Assembly: GCF_902806685.2 (NCBI RefSeq)
Contig: NC_048563.1
Location: 4,369,098 to 4,433,097, forward strand
Direction of reading: 5' to 3'
From: Maniola hyperantus
Lineage: Eukaryota; Arthropoda; Insecta; Lepidoptera; Nymphalidae
Length of the DNA stretch: 64,000 nt
The position numbers and the translations under genes are program-made. Positions 32,500 to 44,487 of this stretch are shown piece by piece; positions within the stretch are counted from its first letter, which is position 1, and each line of letters begins with the position of its first letter. The notes below the pieces were generated by a model. It did not search any database and was not told the origin of the DNA. It worked only from the letters and a program-made list of their open reading frames with translations.

Positions 32500-35400
32500 A
32501 TGTCTTCAATACAAGTGCGAGCAGTGAATGTAGTGCCTGTTTCCAAGATAAAGGTTAGTAAAATTAATTATTTACCCCCTATTAATTTATTCTTTATTAA
32601 AACTTACTGTGTTACTTGCTCGCAACTTCGTTTGTAATTAAAAATCACACAACAAAGTTATCCTATGCCCGTTTCAAAGGTGGAAGCTATTGATGACGTG
32701 AGAACAGTGTGGTGGTGCTTACTAGGGAAGAGCTATGTTCCATAGTGGACATCCTCAGGCTGTTATATGATGATGATGGATAGTATTCCTCATTGCTAGT
32801 AGATGACCAAAGTCTTCAAAGAGTGTGTGTTGCCAGTGACAATATATGAATCGGAGATGTAGTTGCTAACTATGGGCCTCTTAAGAAAGCTTAGCCACTC
32901 AGCGTGCGATGGAGAGATGCTTGAATTTTCTCTACGTGATCAAATCAGAAATGATGATCATAGGAGAAACAGTAACAAACATAGCTCAACAACGCGCAAC
33001 AGACGGAAACGTTTAAGTGCGGAAACCGCCCAGAGCGAAGAAAGAAAGAAGCTCAACAAGTTGTGAAGCTGAGGTAGCAACGGGCAGGGCACGTTTGATA
33101 TATATATGTATGTTGGGGTCTCAAGGTACCAAAATGGTGCCCTCGCACTGAACCCTTATAGGATCACTTCAGTATCTGTCTGTCCATCTGTCTGTCATGT
33201 CTGTCAAGAAAACCTGTAGGGTATTTCCCGTTGACCTAGAACCATGAAATTTTGTAGGTAGGTAAAGTAAAGGCATAAATCCGAAAACCGTGAATTTGTG
33301 GTTATATCACAAACACACAAATTTTCCATTTTCAAAGTAAAATAACTATATCAAGTGGGGTACCATATGAAAGGGCTTTACCTGCACATTCTAAAACAGA
33401 TTTTTATTTATATTTATACATAATTTAAATAAAAATCTGTTTTTGATTTATTGTGCAAAATGTCGAAAAAAATGTCGGAACCCTCAGTGCGCGAGTCTGA
33501 CTTGCACTTGGCCGGTTTTTTACCCATCGAACTGATAGATAAGTAATATTGATAACGTAATTCTAGAAATAATTATTCCACACATGTATGCTATTATTGC
33601 AGAAAGAAAAGATAGACGATGATGAATCTGAAGATACAGTGTTATGCAAGATATGCTCTAAAGCCTTCTTGTCGGAGATGGCTGTAAGGAACCATGCACG
33701 GATGGAGCATATTGAGCAGTTCATGGCTGGTGCAGACCTCTATGTGAAACCAGAGCACTCAGAACTGGTAAGTTTTTTAGGGTTCCGTACCTCAAAAGGA
33801 AAAACGGAACCCTTATAGGATCACTTTGTTGTCTGTCTGTATGTATGTCTGTCTGTCTGTCTGTCAAGAAACCTACAGGGTACTATGAAGACTGGTTATT
33901 ACAACTAATGGCTTTTGCAACCTAATAAGCGTAGTGTCAATGTTTTTATAAGACTAGCTTATGCTCGCGACTTCATCTGCGTGGACTACACAAATTTCAA
34001 CCCCCTATTTCACCCCCTTAGGGGTTGAATTTTTCAAAATCCTTCTTAGCGGATGTCTACGTCGTAATAGCTATCTGCATGCCAAATTTCAGCCCGATCC
34101 GTCCAGTAGATTGGCTGTGCGTTGATAGATTAGTCGTTCAGTTAGTCAGTCAGTTACCTTTTCATATATTTAGATTTTGACTGTAGATTATGTTGTTTCA
34201 GAAACGTAAAATAACAAAAGATATACAAAATAGCGCTTCGGAGCTGGTCTCCTCGATGCAACCCACAGCTATCACCAGCCTGGCCTCCAAAGACGTCAGC
34301 TACATCATCATCAAGGACCAAGATGCTGTGACGGTCCAGAAGATGAGGAAGGTGATCCCACTTCTGATGTTAACATACTGTCATTATCAACCCATAGACG
34401 TCCACTGCTGGACATAGGTCTCTTGTAGGGACTTCCACTCGCCACGGTCCTGCGCCATCCAGCGGCTCCGCAACTCGTCTGATGTCATCTGTCCACCTAG
34501 TGGGGGTCTTCCAACGCTGTGAGGTCGCCATTCCAGCACCTTGGGACCCCAACGTCTATCGGTTTTTAGGGTTCCGTACCTCAAAAGGAAAAACGGAACC
34601 CTTATTGGATCGCTTTGTTGTCTGTCTGTCTGTCCGTCTGATTTGACGTGGATTTTAGGTATTTTGGAAGATATTTAATAATCACGGAGAAATAATTTAT
34701 TTTTGACTAGCGACCCGCCCCGGCTTCGCATAGGTGCAATGTAGATACTAATGTGATGTCATTGAGGTGTCATTGCCTCGGAAACTCAAATGAGAGGATT
34801 TTTTTTCGACCTAATTCACATTACTTCAATTTCTCTAGGGATCTCTAATTTTTTGAGAATTAAACTATGGCTATAAACCTTCCTCTTGAATTACTCTATC
34901 TATTGGTGAAAACCGCATTAAAATCCGTTGCGTAGTTTAAAAGATCTACGCGTTCATACATACATACAGACGCGGGAAGCGACTTTATTTTATACTATGT
35001 AGAGATGTAGTCAAATACCCAATTGTTTAATTGCAGCTCAGGAACTCAGTGAAACAGGCGAAGCCGGAAAAACAAGCAGCTAAGAAAGAAAAAGAAGTGG
35101 TACCCATAAGGTAAGTGAGCACTGCAGTCAAACTTCTGTACCCATGTTAGAAATCAGTATTATAAAAAAATATAAAAAAAAAATTATAAAAAAAAGAAAA
35201 ATTATTATAAATAAAAAACTTATTATAAAAAAAAGAAACATTAAAATCGGTTCATATTTGGCGGAGAAATCGCGTAACAGACATACAAAAAGACATACAT
35301 TCGAATTGAGAACCTCCTCCTTTTTCAAGTCGGTTAAAAATATGCTATGCCTGCTTAAACCCCTAATGTTTACAAAGCTATTACACTGATCGCGAGCAAT

Positions 35401-38400
35401 TTTCTCATAATTCATAATTCATAATTCATAATTCATAATTTTTTATTGCAAAAAATACACGTGAAGTGGTGTTACAATATTTTTTTGGAAACAGTGTATT
35501 ACCAAGTATGGCGTGCAATGTTATTAAGTACAATAATGTCAATAATATATACCTAATTTAAATAAGTCATCAATAATTAGTATTTAAAGGAGAATATTGA
35601 GTACGAAACAAAATAAAATATTGCGATTACAAAATGTCAATTATTAAAATTAATAAAATATTATTTAAACAGACATCAAAAGTGGAGAAAAGTATGTCAA
35701 CATGCTGTCATTAAAATTATTATTAGTTATAGTACTTAGATTAGTAATTGTTAACAACAAACACTTTATCCGCCAAATTATCGTTCTTTGAAGTTTAAGA
35801 AGTCATTAACCGAGTAAAAACAATGAAATAATAACCACTCGTGTAGCTTCCGTTTAAATTTAGGAAGTGTCATTTCTTTCATGGCCGTTGGTAGATTATT
35901 GAATATTTGAATCGCCATACAAAATGCATTTTGTCTATATAAAGTTAGTTTGATTCTGGGTACAAGCAGTCTATCTTTATGCCTTGTTACTCTTTGTAGA
36001 ACCTGGCCATGAGTTTTAAAGTATTCGGGATTCTTTTTGACGAAGATACAGACTTCCTTAATGTAGATACAAGGTAGGGGTAATATCTTAAGTTCTTTGA
36101 ACATGGGCTTACAGCTATCCAGAAAGTGAGCGTTACATATAGCACGAATGCATTTTTTTTGGACTTTAAAAATTCTATCTGCATCTACTGAGTTTCCCCA
36201 GACAACAATTCCGTAACTGAGTACAGACGACACATATCCATAATACGCGCATAGCACCGCTTCTTTACTTGACACTTGCCTAAGTCTTTTTAGTGCATAC
36301 ACAAACTTTTCTACTCTATTGCATAGGTCATTAATGTGTTGTTTCCAGGTGCAGTGACGGTCTAATGTAATGCCTAAGAATTTAATTGTGTTGACTTCTT
36401 CAATGATTGAATTATTATATTGAATCGTTATAGGTATTTCCCTAGCTTTTGTAGTTCTGAACGCAACAAATTTAGTTTTTTCGATATTAATCTGTAGATT
36501 ATTATTTTCGAGCCAGTGAACTACTTCGGTAAACGTCTGATTTATATCTGATTCAAACAATTTTTCATCTTTGCATTTAATAATTAAGGTAGTGTCATCG
36601 GCAAATAATAAACAATGATGCTGGGTAACGTTTGGCAGGTCATTTATGTAAAGTAAAAATAAAATAGGTCCTAAGATACTTCCTTGTGGAACTCCAGAAC
36701 AGTTGGCAATAAAAGAAGACTGAGCGATTAACTTTTCGCCGTTTATTATTTTAGTAATTTTTGTACACTGCATTCGGTTCCTAAGATAGCTTTGAAACCA
36801 AGCATTGGCGATTCCTCGTATTCCATACTTATCTAATTTAGAAAGCAGTATGTCGTGATTAACAAAATCGAATGCCTTACTCATGTCTAGAAATATAGTA
36901 ACTATTGGTATTTTATCATTTATACTTTCAGTGATTAATTTGGTTAGATTGAAACATGCCTTAGTTGTGGAGCTATTTTTTTGAAATCCAAATTGCTCTT
37001 TTTTAGAACTTTTGAATTTACAATGAAGTTAATTAATCTTGAATACATAGCTTTTTCGAAAACTTTTGAAAATATAGTAATTAGAGCTATTGGTCTATAA
37101 TTATTCATTTCAGACTTTTCCCCCTTTTTAAATATTGGATTAACTACAGTTTCTTTTAACTTATTTGGAAAACTTCCTAGTTCAAATGACTTATTAATTA
37201 GATAACTTAAGGGGACACTAATTTTTTTAACAACTTCTTTAACGATATCTGTTCTGATGCCATCAGTTCCTACGGCGTAACTTTGCCGTAGAGATTTTAT
37301 GATTTTTACAACTTCATTTGAATCGGTAGGTGTAAGAAATAAACTATTACTGTTAAATTCTATTTTCTCTTTTATGGTATGACGAACTTTCATCTTAGGT
37401 TTATTGGTTAATTGTATAAAGTAGTTATTAAAAGATTCCGCAATTTTTTCAGGTTTCGTAATGACAGTGTTATCGTTTTTTATGATGTCTATATTAATTT
37501 TGGGAGGCAAATTTCCGACTGTATCCTGGATAATTGACCATGTTGCCTTACATCTCTTATTAATTGAGGAGTTCCGTTCTCCATCTCCGAAGATATTCAT
37601 CAGATCTTTACCAAAACCTCGGAAGTATGTCCTACAGAACAAAAAAAGAATCATCAAAATCCGTTCATAATTGACGGAGTAATCGCGTAACAAACAAACA
37701 AAAAAAAAACGAGCCAAGTGCGAGTCAGGCTCGGCCAATGAAGGTTCCGTACTACAGTCGTATTTTTTCGACATTTTGCACGATAATTCAAAAACTATGA
37801 TGCATAAAAATAAATAAAAATCTATTTTAGAATACACAGATGAAGCCCTTTCATATGATACTCCACTTGGTATAGTAATCTTACTTTGAAAGTTGAAAAT
37901 ACTAATTACGTTCATGAACATATTATTTTAATTTATTTTTTCGTGATGTAACCACAAATTCACGGTTTTCGGATTTTCCTCTTTACGTGTGCTATTAGTT
38001 CCTACCAAATTTCATGATTCAAGGTTAACAGGAAGTGCCCTATAGGTTATACTTTCTGCTAGTAAGGGGTTCATATACCCCCTCAGTACTAAGGGTAACT
38101 TGGCCCCTCTTTACTATTGTTAAGTCCTAATCTTGAATTTGAATCACTACCCGCGCGTAATTTGCTAGTGATGTTGCGCGCATTCGGGTGAACCTTCATA
38201 CTTTAAGTTGACTCCTCTTCATTAATAAGGAGTTAGTTGACTCATTTTCACCTATCAGGGGTAATTTGACCCCTCTCTGCTATTAAAAGGTTATTTGAGC
38301 CCTCTTTTCTATTAAGGAGTTATCGACCCTTTTTCCTTTGCTTTGAAGGGATAAGTTGATCCCTTTTCACCAATCAGGAGATATTTGACCCCTCTACTGT

Positions 38401-41400
38401 GATAGGGTTAGTTGCAGTGGCGTGCAGCTCATAGAGGCATAAACGCACTGCTTACCCTCATTGTAATAAGTCAATGCTTATTTTTCATTTTAACCTGCCG
38501 TAATATAAGTTCATACCTAAATGCATACCCTGGCTTGAACTCCTGTGCACGCCACTGGTTAGTTGACCCCTTTTCACCAATCATGGGTTATTTGACCCCT
38601 TTCTACTATTAAGGGTTTATTTGACCCCTTTTCATCAATAAGGGGTTATTTGATACCTCTGCTATTGAGGGGTTATTGACCCCTTTTCACTAATAAGGCG
38701 TATTTTGACCCCTTTTCGCCAATAAAGGGTTAATTAACCCCCTATGTTGTTCCAGCGGTCCCTTCGAGTGTCTCCAGCCGTCCTCCAGCGAGCCTGAAGC
38801 GGTATGCCATCAGATCTTCCTTTCGTGTTGCGACTACTCGGCGCACTACAGAGACGAGCACACTCGGAGACGCAAGGGCAGCCGGTGTCAAGTGTGCGAG
38901 AAATTTATCCCTGTTTACGATAATGTGATGCCGTATGGCTGTCAGGTAAGTTATCACTTAAGTTAACATTAACCACAACGCAACGCAATAAGCTGTGGTA
39001 GCCTAGTGGTTAGGAAGTCCGCCTTCCAATCGGAGGTCGGGGTTCGATCCCGGGCACGCACCTCTAACTTTTCGGAGTTATATGCGTTTTTAAGTAATTA
39101 AAATATCACTTGCTTTAACGGAGTAGGAATACATTGTGAGGAAACCTGCATGCCTGAGAGTTCTCCATAATGTTCTCAAAGGTGTGTGAAGTGAAGTCTG
39201 CCAATCCGCACTTGGCCAGCGTGGTAGACTATGGCCAAAACCCTTCTCACTCTGAGAGGAGACCCGTGCTTTGTAGTGAGCCGGTGATGGGTTGATCATG
39301 ATGATGATGACAACGCAATATTAACTACACTCTATTCCCAGAGAAAAGTTATGTAGGGCTCATTTTGTTACGTAAACCCATACAATACGGTATTTGACAG
39401 CTAGTCAAATCAGTAACTTTTTTATCAAACGTCAAAACGCGCGCTCAGAATGCGAGATTCTATGAAATACCGGTGTGTGACGTCACAATCATTTGACGTG
39501 CTTTTTTTAGTTTAATCGATAATTTAAAATGGTTATTACACTTAAAACCAACAAAGGACGTGGATTTTACGTATTTTGGAAGACCCTCTATTTAATAATC
39601 ACTGAGAAATAATTTATTTTTGATGTAGCCCAAATACCCAATAGAGAAGGACAAAAGTCAGTGGCACTGACAAACAGTGGCGTGCTGGTCATAGAGGCAT
39701 AAATGCACTGCTTACCCCAGTTATAATAGCTCAATGCATATTTTTCATTATGACCTGCCAGTAAACAGGTTCTCACCTAACTAATGCCTACCCTGGCTTC
39801 AAACCCTGTGCACGCCACTGCTCACAAACTTATAATCACTGACTTTTCAGATATGCAGCATGACGTTCGACAACAGCAAAGACATGACGGAACACAGTCA
39901 AAAGGCTCACATCAAGTTAAAGCCATTTGAGTGTTCAGTATGTCTCAAACGGTTCACGCAGCAAGGTGGCTTACAGCAACATATGCGGCGGCACACTGGA
40001 GACCGGCCCTTCCCTTGTACTTTCTGCCCTAAAGCCTTCACCCAGAAATCCGGCCTCGACCAACACTTGAGGATACACACTAAGGTATGTATGTAACCTA
40101 ACCTAACCTAACCTAACACATTCGAGTCGGAATGCCCTGAGTCCCGAGCTCGCTTCGCTCGTTCTTGCATTCTAAGTTCTCTGTGACTATTTTCCTTTAT
40201 CATAAACTTCATTTATGGGGGGAGTGAGTGGAGGGGGATGGAAAAGGATTGAATCCGTGCAGTACCGGAGCGGGTCGCTAGTCTTAAATATATAAAAGTA
40301 AAAGCTGACTGACTGATCTATCAGCGTACAGCTCAAACTACTGGATGGATCGAGTTAAGATTTTGTATCATCATCATCATCATGATCAACCCATCACCGG
40401 CTCACTATAAAGCACGCGTCTCCTCTCAGAGGGAGAAGGGTTTTGGCCATAGTCTACCACGCTGGCCATGTGCGGAGTAGTAGACTTCACACACCTTTGA
40501 GAACATTATTGAGAACTCTCAGGCATGCAGGTTTCTCACGATGTTTTCCATCACCGTTAAAGCAAGTGATATTTAATTAATTAAAACGCACATAACTCCG
40601 AAAAGTTAGAAGTGCGTGCCCGGGATCGAACCCCCGACCTCCGATTAGAAGGCGGACGTCCTAACCACTAGGCTATCACAGCTTTTTTTGTATACAGATA
40701 ACTATTTTAACCTGGACATCCGCTAAGAAAGGGTTTTTGATAATACAATCCCTAAGGTAGTAAAATAGGGGTTTGATGTAGCCCACGTGGACGAAACCGC
40801 TTAAATTTTGTCCATTTCCAGGTAAAACCGTACAGATGTGTGATATGCAGCAAAGCGTTCTGTCAGTCTGTGCACCTTCAGCAACATATGAGGACTCACA
40901 CCAACGTGGCGCCGTTCCAGTGCGGTATATGTCAGAAACGTTTCAAGCAAAGCAGGTACGCATCATTAGTTACTATGAATGAATGAAATATACTTTATTG
41001 TACACCATCTCGTGAGGAAACCTGCATACCTGAGAGTTCTCCATAATGTTCTCAAAGGTGTGTGAAGTCTACCACTCCGCACATGGCCAGCGTGGTAGAC
41101 TATGGCCAAAACCCCTCACTCTGAGAGGAGACCCGTGCTCTGTAGTGAGCCGGTGATGGGTTGATCATGATGATGATGATGACACCATTAGTAAACACAT
41201 TTTTTTTTATTTAGATACAAGTTAGCTCTTGACTGCAATCTCAACTGATGGTAAGTGATGATGCAGTCTAAGATAATAGCGGGCTAACCTGGAAGCGGTA
41301 TGGCAGTTTTTATTAAACCAATACCCCTTTGGTTTCTACACTGCATCGTACCGGAACGCTAAATTGCTTGGCGGCACGGCTTTGCCGGTAGGGTGGTAAC

Positions 41401-43046
41401 TAGCCACGGCCAAAGCCTCGCACCAGACCAGACCAGAAATTTAGAAATTACAAAATTCCAAACCCCTGCCAGGAATCGAACCCGGGACCTCCCACTAATA
41501 GATCACAGCGACGATCCTCAGTGACGAGCCACTGTGCCAGGGAGGTCGTCAAATTAAATTTTAATTATACCCCGATTGTCATCTCGACCTGTCGCGGTCT
41601 TTTTTTTTTAATATTAGCCATGTTAAACGACTAATATTCCCATTTCCTCTCCAACTAAGCGTAAAGCTTGTGCTAGGAGTAGGTACGACAATAGTGCAAC
41701 GGGCGGGATTTGAACCGTCGACCTTTCGGTGTTCAGTCCACTCCTTTACCTGTTGAGCTATTGAGGCTATTGAGGACTAAACTATTTTGTTATTGCAGCC
41801 ACCTAAACTACCATCTAAGATACCATAACGTGGTCAAAATGACGGACGAACAGAAAATCAAATACGCTGCACTGATGAGTGAAATGCTGATAAAGGAAGA
41901 GTACATTGAAGTCGAGGTCGACCAAACGGTGACGTCACAAGAGGTCGACCAAACGGTGACGTCACAAGAGCTCGACCAATCAGAGATAAGCGAGCAGCCA
42001 GCAAATGACAAATCACAGGATTGCGACCAGCCGGATTCAGTGGAGGAGGTAATCTAATAATCGCACAGTACTCGGCCGATAGTAATGTACATCGGCCTTT
42101 AGAATGACATATCGGCGGTGTAGGGCGTTTTCTCTGTCACTCATACCTATATGACAGCGCTCTACAGGTCGATGTACATTACTTTCGGCTGCGTACTGTA
42201 TTTATTACTAGCTGATGCCCGCGACTTCGTCCGCGTAGATTTAGGTTTTTAAAATCCTGTGGGAACTCTTTAATTTTCCGGGATAAAAAGTAGCCTATGT
42301 CCTTCCTCGGGATTCAAGCTATCTCTGTACCAAATTTTGTCAAAATCGGTTGAACGGTTGAGCCATGAAAAGCTAGCAGACAGACAGACAGACACACTTT
42401 CGCATTTATAATATTAGTATGGATTCCACTAGCAAATCCACGACATTCCATACAAGGTGACTGATTAAATTACTTATGACTACTACCGGCATACCGGTCT
42501 GTCCGCAGCAATAGGAGGCCAGGTATGGCAATAGGGGAGGGAATGCCCCGCACACCCGCTCAGCCCCCACGCAAAATCGGTGCAGGCGAGCGCGGGTGAC
42601 GTGCGGGGTGTCACCCCATCTCACAGCCCCATTGTCATCTCAACCTGATGCGGACTATACATACTTAAGAATGAACACAAAAGAAAAACAATTGTGCTAG
42701 GATGCTAAGGCGGCTTTATCACTGAATAATGCTAATGGAGCGGGACAAGGACAACTCTCTACCTAACGGTTCACGAGATACAGCCCGCTGACAGACTTCG
42801 GGTACGCAACCCTAAAAAGACAAAAAAAAATAGTTTTTCAGAATTTTCATCGTTTTACAGATTCAAGAGGAACAAATTGACCAATCAGAGGTGGCGCAAG
42901 ATGAAATCGACGAATCAGAAATAGCGCAAGATGAAATCGACCAATCGGAGTCTCATCACAGTGACAATAATGAGGAAAGTTGTGAAACGGTTTATATTAT
43001 GGAGGAAGCGGACATGTGGTGCGAAGCTGTGGTTTGTGAACAGTGA
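32500..43046 (+). CDS. C2H2 zinc-finger protein with acidic repetitive C-terminus
   Basis: Ten exons: 32500-32553, 33603-33767, 34202-34351, 35037-35110, 38756-38945, 39851-40084, 40822-40955, 41799-42048 and 42861-43046 (nine coding segments as listed) close in frame to 478 residues. An N-terminal finger (CKICSKAFLSEMAVRNH) precedes a lysine-rich linker. A degenerate cysteine cluster (CQVCEKF) and five canonical fingers follow, for example 'CSVCLKRFTQQGGLQQHMRR' with linker 'HTGDRPF'. The tail holds two direct copies of 'VDQTVTSQE' and then '(I/E)DQSE(V/I)AQDE'-type repeats. A nuclear DNA-binding regulator is inferred. There is no ZAD or BTB domain and no orthologue is recognised. The exon 3 donor (GTGATC) is weak. 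A 2.15-kb LINE sits in the 3.6-kb intron. Confidence 0.88.
32730..33525. mobile_element. RTE-type LINE tail and RepB
   Basis: 32730-33115 holds remnants of '...MLEFSLRDQIRNDDHRRN...' and '(R)QRAGHV'-type coding from RTE ORF ends. 33125-33525 is RepB on the minus strand ending 'CACTTGGCCGGTTTTTT', 77 bp before the exon at 33603. Confidence 0.65.
33777..34175. mobile_element. RepB fragment and RepD
   Basis: 33777-33890 (RepB, minus) starts 9 bp after the donor of exon 33603-33767. 33953-34175 (RepD, plus) ends 26 bp before the acceptor of exon 34202. Confidence 0.7.
34376..35005. mobile_element. RTE tail, RepB fragment and RepM
   Basis: 34376-34565 encodes, on the minus strand, '[19 protein letters not shown]', an RTE C-terminus. 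34566-34640 is RepB. 34710-35005 begins 'ACTAGCGACCCGCCCCGGCT' and ends just before the exon at 35037. Confidence 0.65.
35230..37700 (+). mobile_element. RepL copy split by a LINE
   Basis: 35230-35395 and 37556-37700 are the two halves of an element whose uninterrupted form is at 19240-19480 ('CACTGATCGCGAGCAATTTA' then 'GAGGAGTTCTCCATCTCC'). Confidence 0.65.
35400..37555 (-). mobile_element. 5'-truncated non-LTR retrotransposon with nearly intact reverse transcriptase
   Basis: The minus strand encodes an RT in two frames joined by one frameshift in an A run near 37003. Motifs in order: 'NYRPIALITIFSKVFEKAMY', motif A 'FLDMSKAFDFVNH', motif B 'GVPQGSILGPILFLLYINDL', motif C 'LFADDTTLI', then 'KTKFVAF', 'IKFLGITLD' and a C-terminal domain ending about 35778. 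No endonuclease domain is present. The 3' end carries four to five copies of the heptamer GAATTAT at 35403-35437, as in CR1/Daphne-like LINEs that end in short repeats instead of poly(A). Intact motifs suggest a young copy. It is nested in RepL. Confidence 0.88.
37709..38055 (+). mobile_element. RepB
   Basis: It starts 'GAGCCAAGTGCGAGTCAGGC' and lacks the (GACA)n part and 3' end. Confidence 0.7.
38060..38755 (+). repeat. Imperfect tandem GGGGTTATTTGACCCC repeats
   Basis: About twenty units of 25-40 bp built on 'AAGGGGTTATTTGACCCCTT' fill the intron up to the acceptor at 38755. Each unit is itself a short palindrome. A hAT MITE interrupts the array at 38415-38557. Confidence 0.8.
38415..38557. 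mobile_element. hAT-type MITE, 143 bp
   Basis: Ends 'CAGTGGCGTGCAG' and 'GTGCACGCCACTG' are flanked by perfect 8-bp duplications GTTAGTTG (38407-38414 and 38558-38565). Confidence 0.9.
38993..39310 (+). mobile_element. SINE-1, full length
   Basis: Boxes A and B are present, and it ends in (ATG)n. It is 47 bp downstream of an exon donor. Confidence 0.85.
39675..39820. mobile_element. hAT-type MITE, 146 bp
   Basis: Same termini as above, flanked by CTGACAAA (39667-39674) and CTCACAAA (39821-39828), a 7 of 8 match. Its right end lies 30 bp from the exon at 39851. Confidence 0.88.
40094..40117 (+). repeat. Short interstitial telomere-type repeat
   Basis: TAACC occurs four times plus TAAC, the complement of the insect telomere repeat TTAGG, ten bases after an exon donor. 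Confidence 0.8.
40285..40800 (-). mobile_element. RepD split by a SINE-1
   Basis: RepD sequence runs 40285-40360 and resumes 40693-40800. SINE-1 at 40368-40685 (minus) lies between TTTTGTA repeats at 40361-40367 and 40686-40692, a likely target-site duplication. Confidence 0.8.
40990..41770. mobile_element. SINE-1, SINE-2 and SINE-3 in a row
   Basis: 40990-41183 is a 5'-truncated SINE-1 (plus). 41208-41550 is SINE-2 (minus) with a T-rich end. 41605-41770 is SINE-3 (minus), whose head ends about 30 bp before the exon at 41799. Confidence 0.8.
42210..42430 (+). mobile_element. RepC
   Basis: Complete copy from 'CTAGCTGATGCCCGCGACTT' to 'GCATTTATAATATTAGTATG'. The following 42430-42660 is a GC-rich segment resembling 43795-43890; its nature is unknown. 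Confidence 0.7.
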
Positions 43047-44046
43047 CTTTAGGTGTTTTAATTTGGAATTTTGAAAGAATTAAGGTTTGGGGTCGAAATT
43101 ACCCCTTACAAAATTTATGGGGTTTAAATGACCCTGTAAAATATATGGGGTCATTGTGACCTCTATAAAATGTTAGGATTAAAATGTCATCTATAAAATG
43201 GGTGGGGTTAAAATTGACCCTTCTAAAGTTATGGGGTTAAAATTACCCCTATGAAATTATCGGGGTTCCCGTGTGAATGGCCCCGTAAATTATTATAAGG
43301 GGTTCAAAATACCTCTATAATGAGGTTAAACGTATAAATGTATAGGGTTAAAATTACCCCTACTTATTATTATATTTTGGAACAATTATTTGGCTATCGG
43401 AAAATGCATTTATAAAAGCACCAATTATTATTTATCTTAACAATCTATAGTAAAATTGTTACTATCCATACTAATATTATAATACTAGCTGATGCCCGCG
43501 ACTTCGTACGCGTAGATTTAGGTTTTTAAAATCCCCGTGGGAACTCTTTGATTTCCTGGAATAAAAAGTAGCCTTTGTCACTCTCCATGTCTTTATCTAT
43601 ACCCATGCAAAAAATCACGTCGATCCGTTGCACCGTTGCGACGTGATTGAAGGATAAACCAACAAACAAACACACTTTTGCATTTATAATAAGGGTACTG
43701 ATATTGCGAAGGTGGCGCGTAGGAACGCTCTCGTGCCCAACACAACAGTAACTCTACTATTAATAGGGTTAAAATTACCCCTACTTATTATTATATTTTA
43801 TTGCATGCACTCCCGCACGTCACCCTCGCTCGCCCGCACCGGGTTAGCGTGAGGGCTGTGCGGGGTGTACCCTCCCCGATTGCCATTACTATACGTAAAT
43901 ATTTTTTTATTTGTTTTTTTTTATTGACTAGATTTGTTTATCATTTAACTTAAAGTTAGCTTAGCACTTAACATCAACTTTTTACTGTACATAATAATAT
44001 GTATTGTTATAAATTGTAATAAATTGTATTATATTAATTGAATAAA
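43047..44046 (+). other. Probable 3' UTR of the zinc-finger gene, with tandem repeats and RepC
   Basis: 43060-43370 holds about ten 28-35-bp units based on 'GGGGTTAAAATTACCCC'. 43470-43692 is RepC. 'GGTTAAAATTACCCCTACTT' recurs at 43345 and 43770. An AATAAA at 44041-44046 is the first good polyadenylation signal. Confidence 0.5.
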
Positions 44047-44149
44047 ATAGCCTTCAATATTTGATGAATGATTTAACTTTGTTAATTTTTTACATTTTTT
44101 TACAGTAAGTAGGTACATTATTAATTTTATCTACACCCATGCTTTAAAT

Positions 44150-44474
44150 CCTCTATAACAGATTCTGAGACAATTAGCTTTTGCGAACATTAAAACACCC
44201 AATATCTTAATAACCATTAAAGCATCCAAACGAGTGTTATAATGTTGTACTGAATTTCATTATAACACTCCTGTGAAAAAGAGACAGCGCTATACTGCAG
44301 GCATAAATCTGTTTCGTTATGCCAGCAGTATAGCGCTGACTCTTTTTCACAGGAGTGTTATAATGAAATTCAGTACAACATTATAACACCCGTTTGGATG
44401 ATATAATGGTTATAACTTCATTGGGTGTTTTAATGTTGGCAATAAGCTAACTGTTTCAGAATCTTTTATAGAGG
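44150..44474. mobile_element. 325-bp fold-back element
   Basis: Two arms of about 150 bases pair with few mismatches around a ~10-base centre near 44307, starting 'CCTCTATAACAGATTCTGAG' and ending with its complement. 'GAGTGTTATAATG' and 'AGCGCTATACTGC' occur in both arms. No reading frame. Confidence 0.85.
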
Positions 44475-44487
44475 ATTCATATTATTA

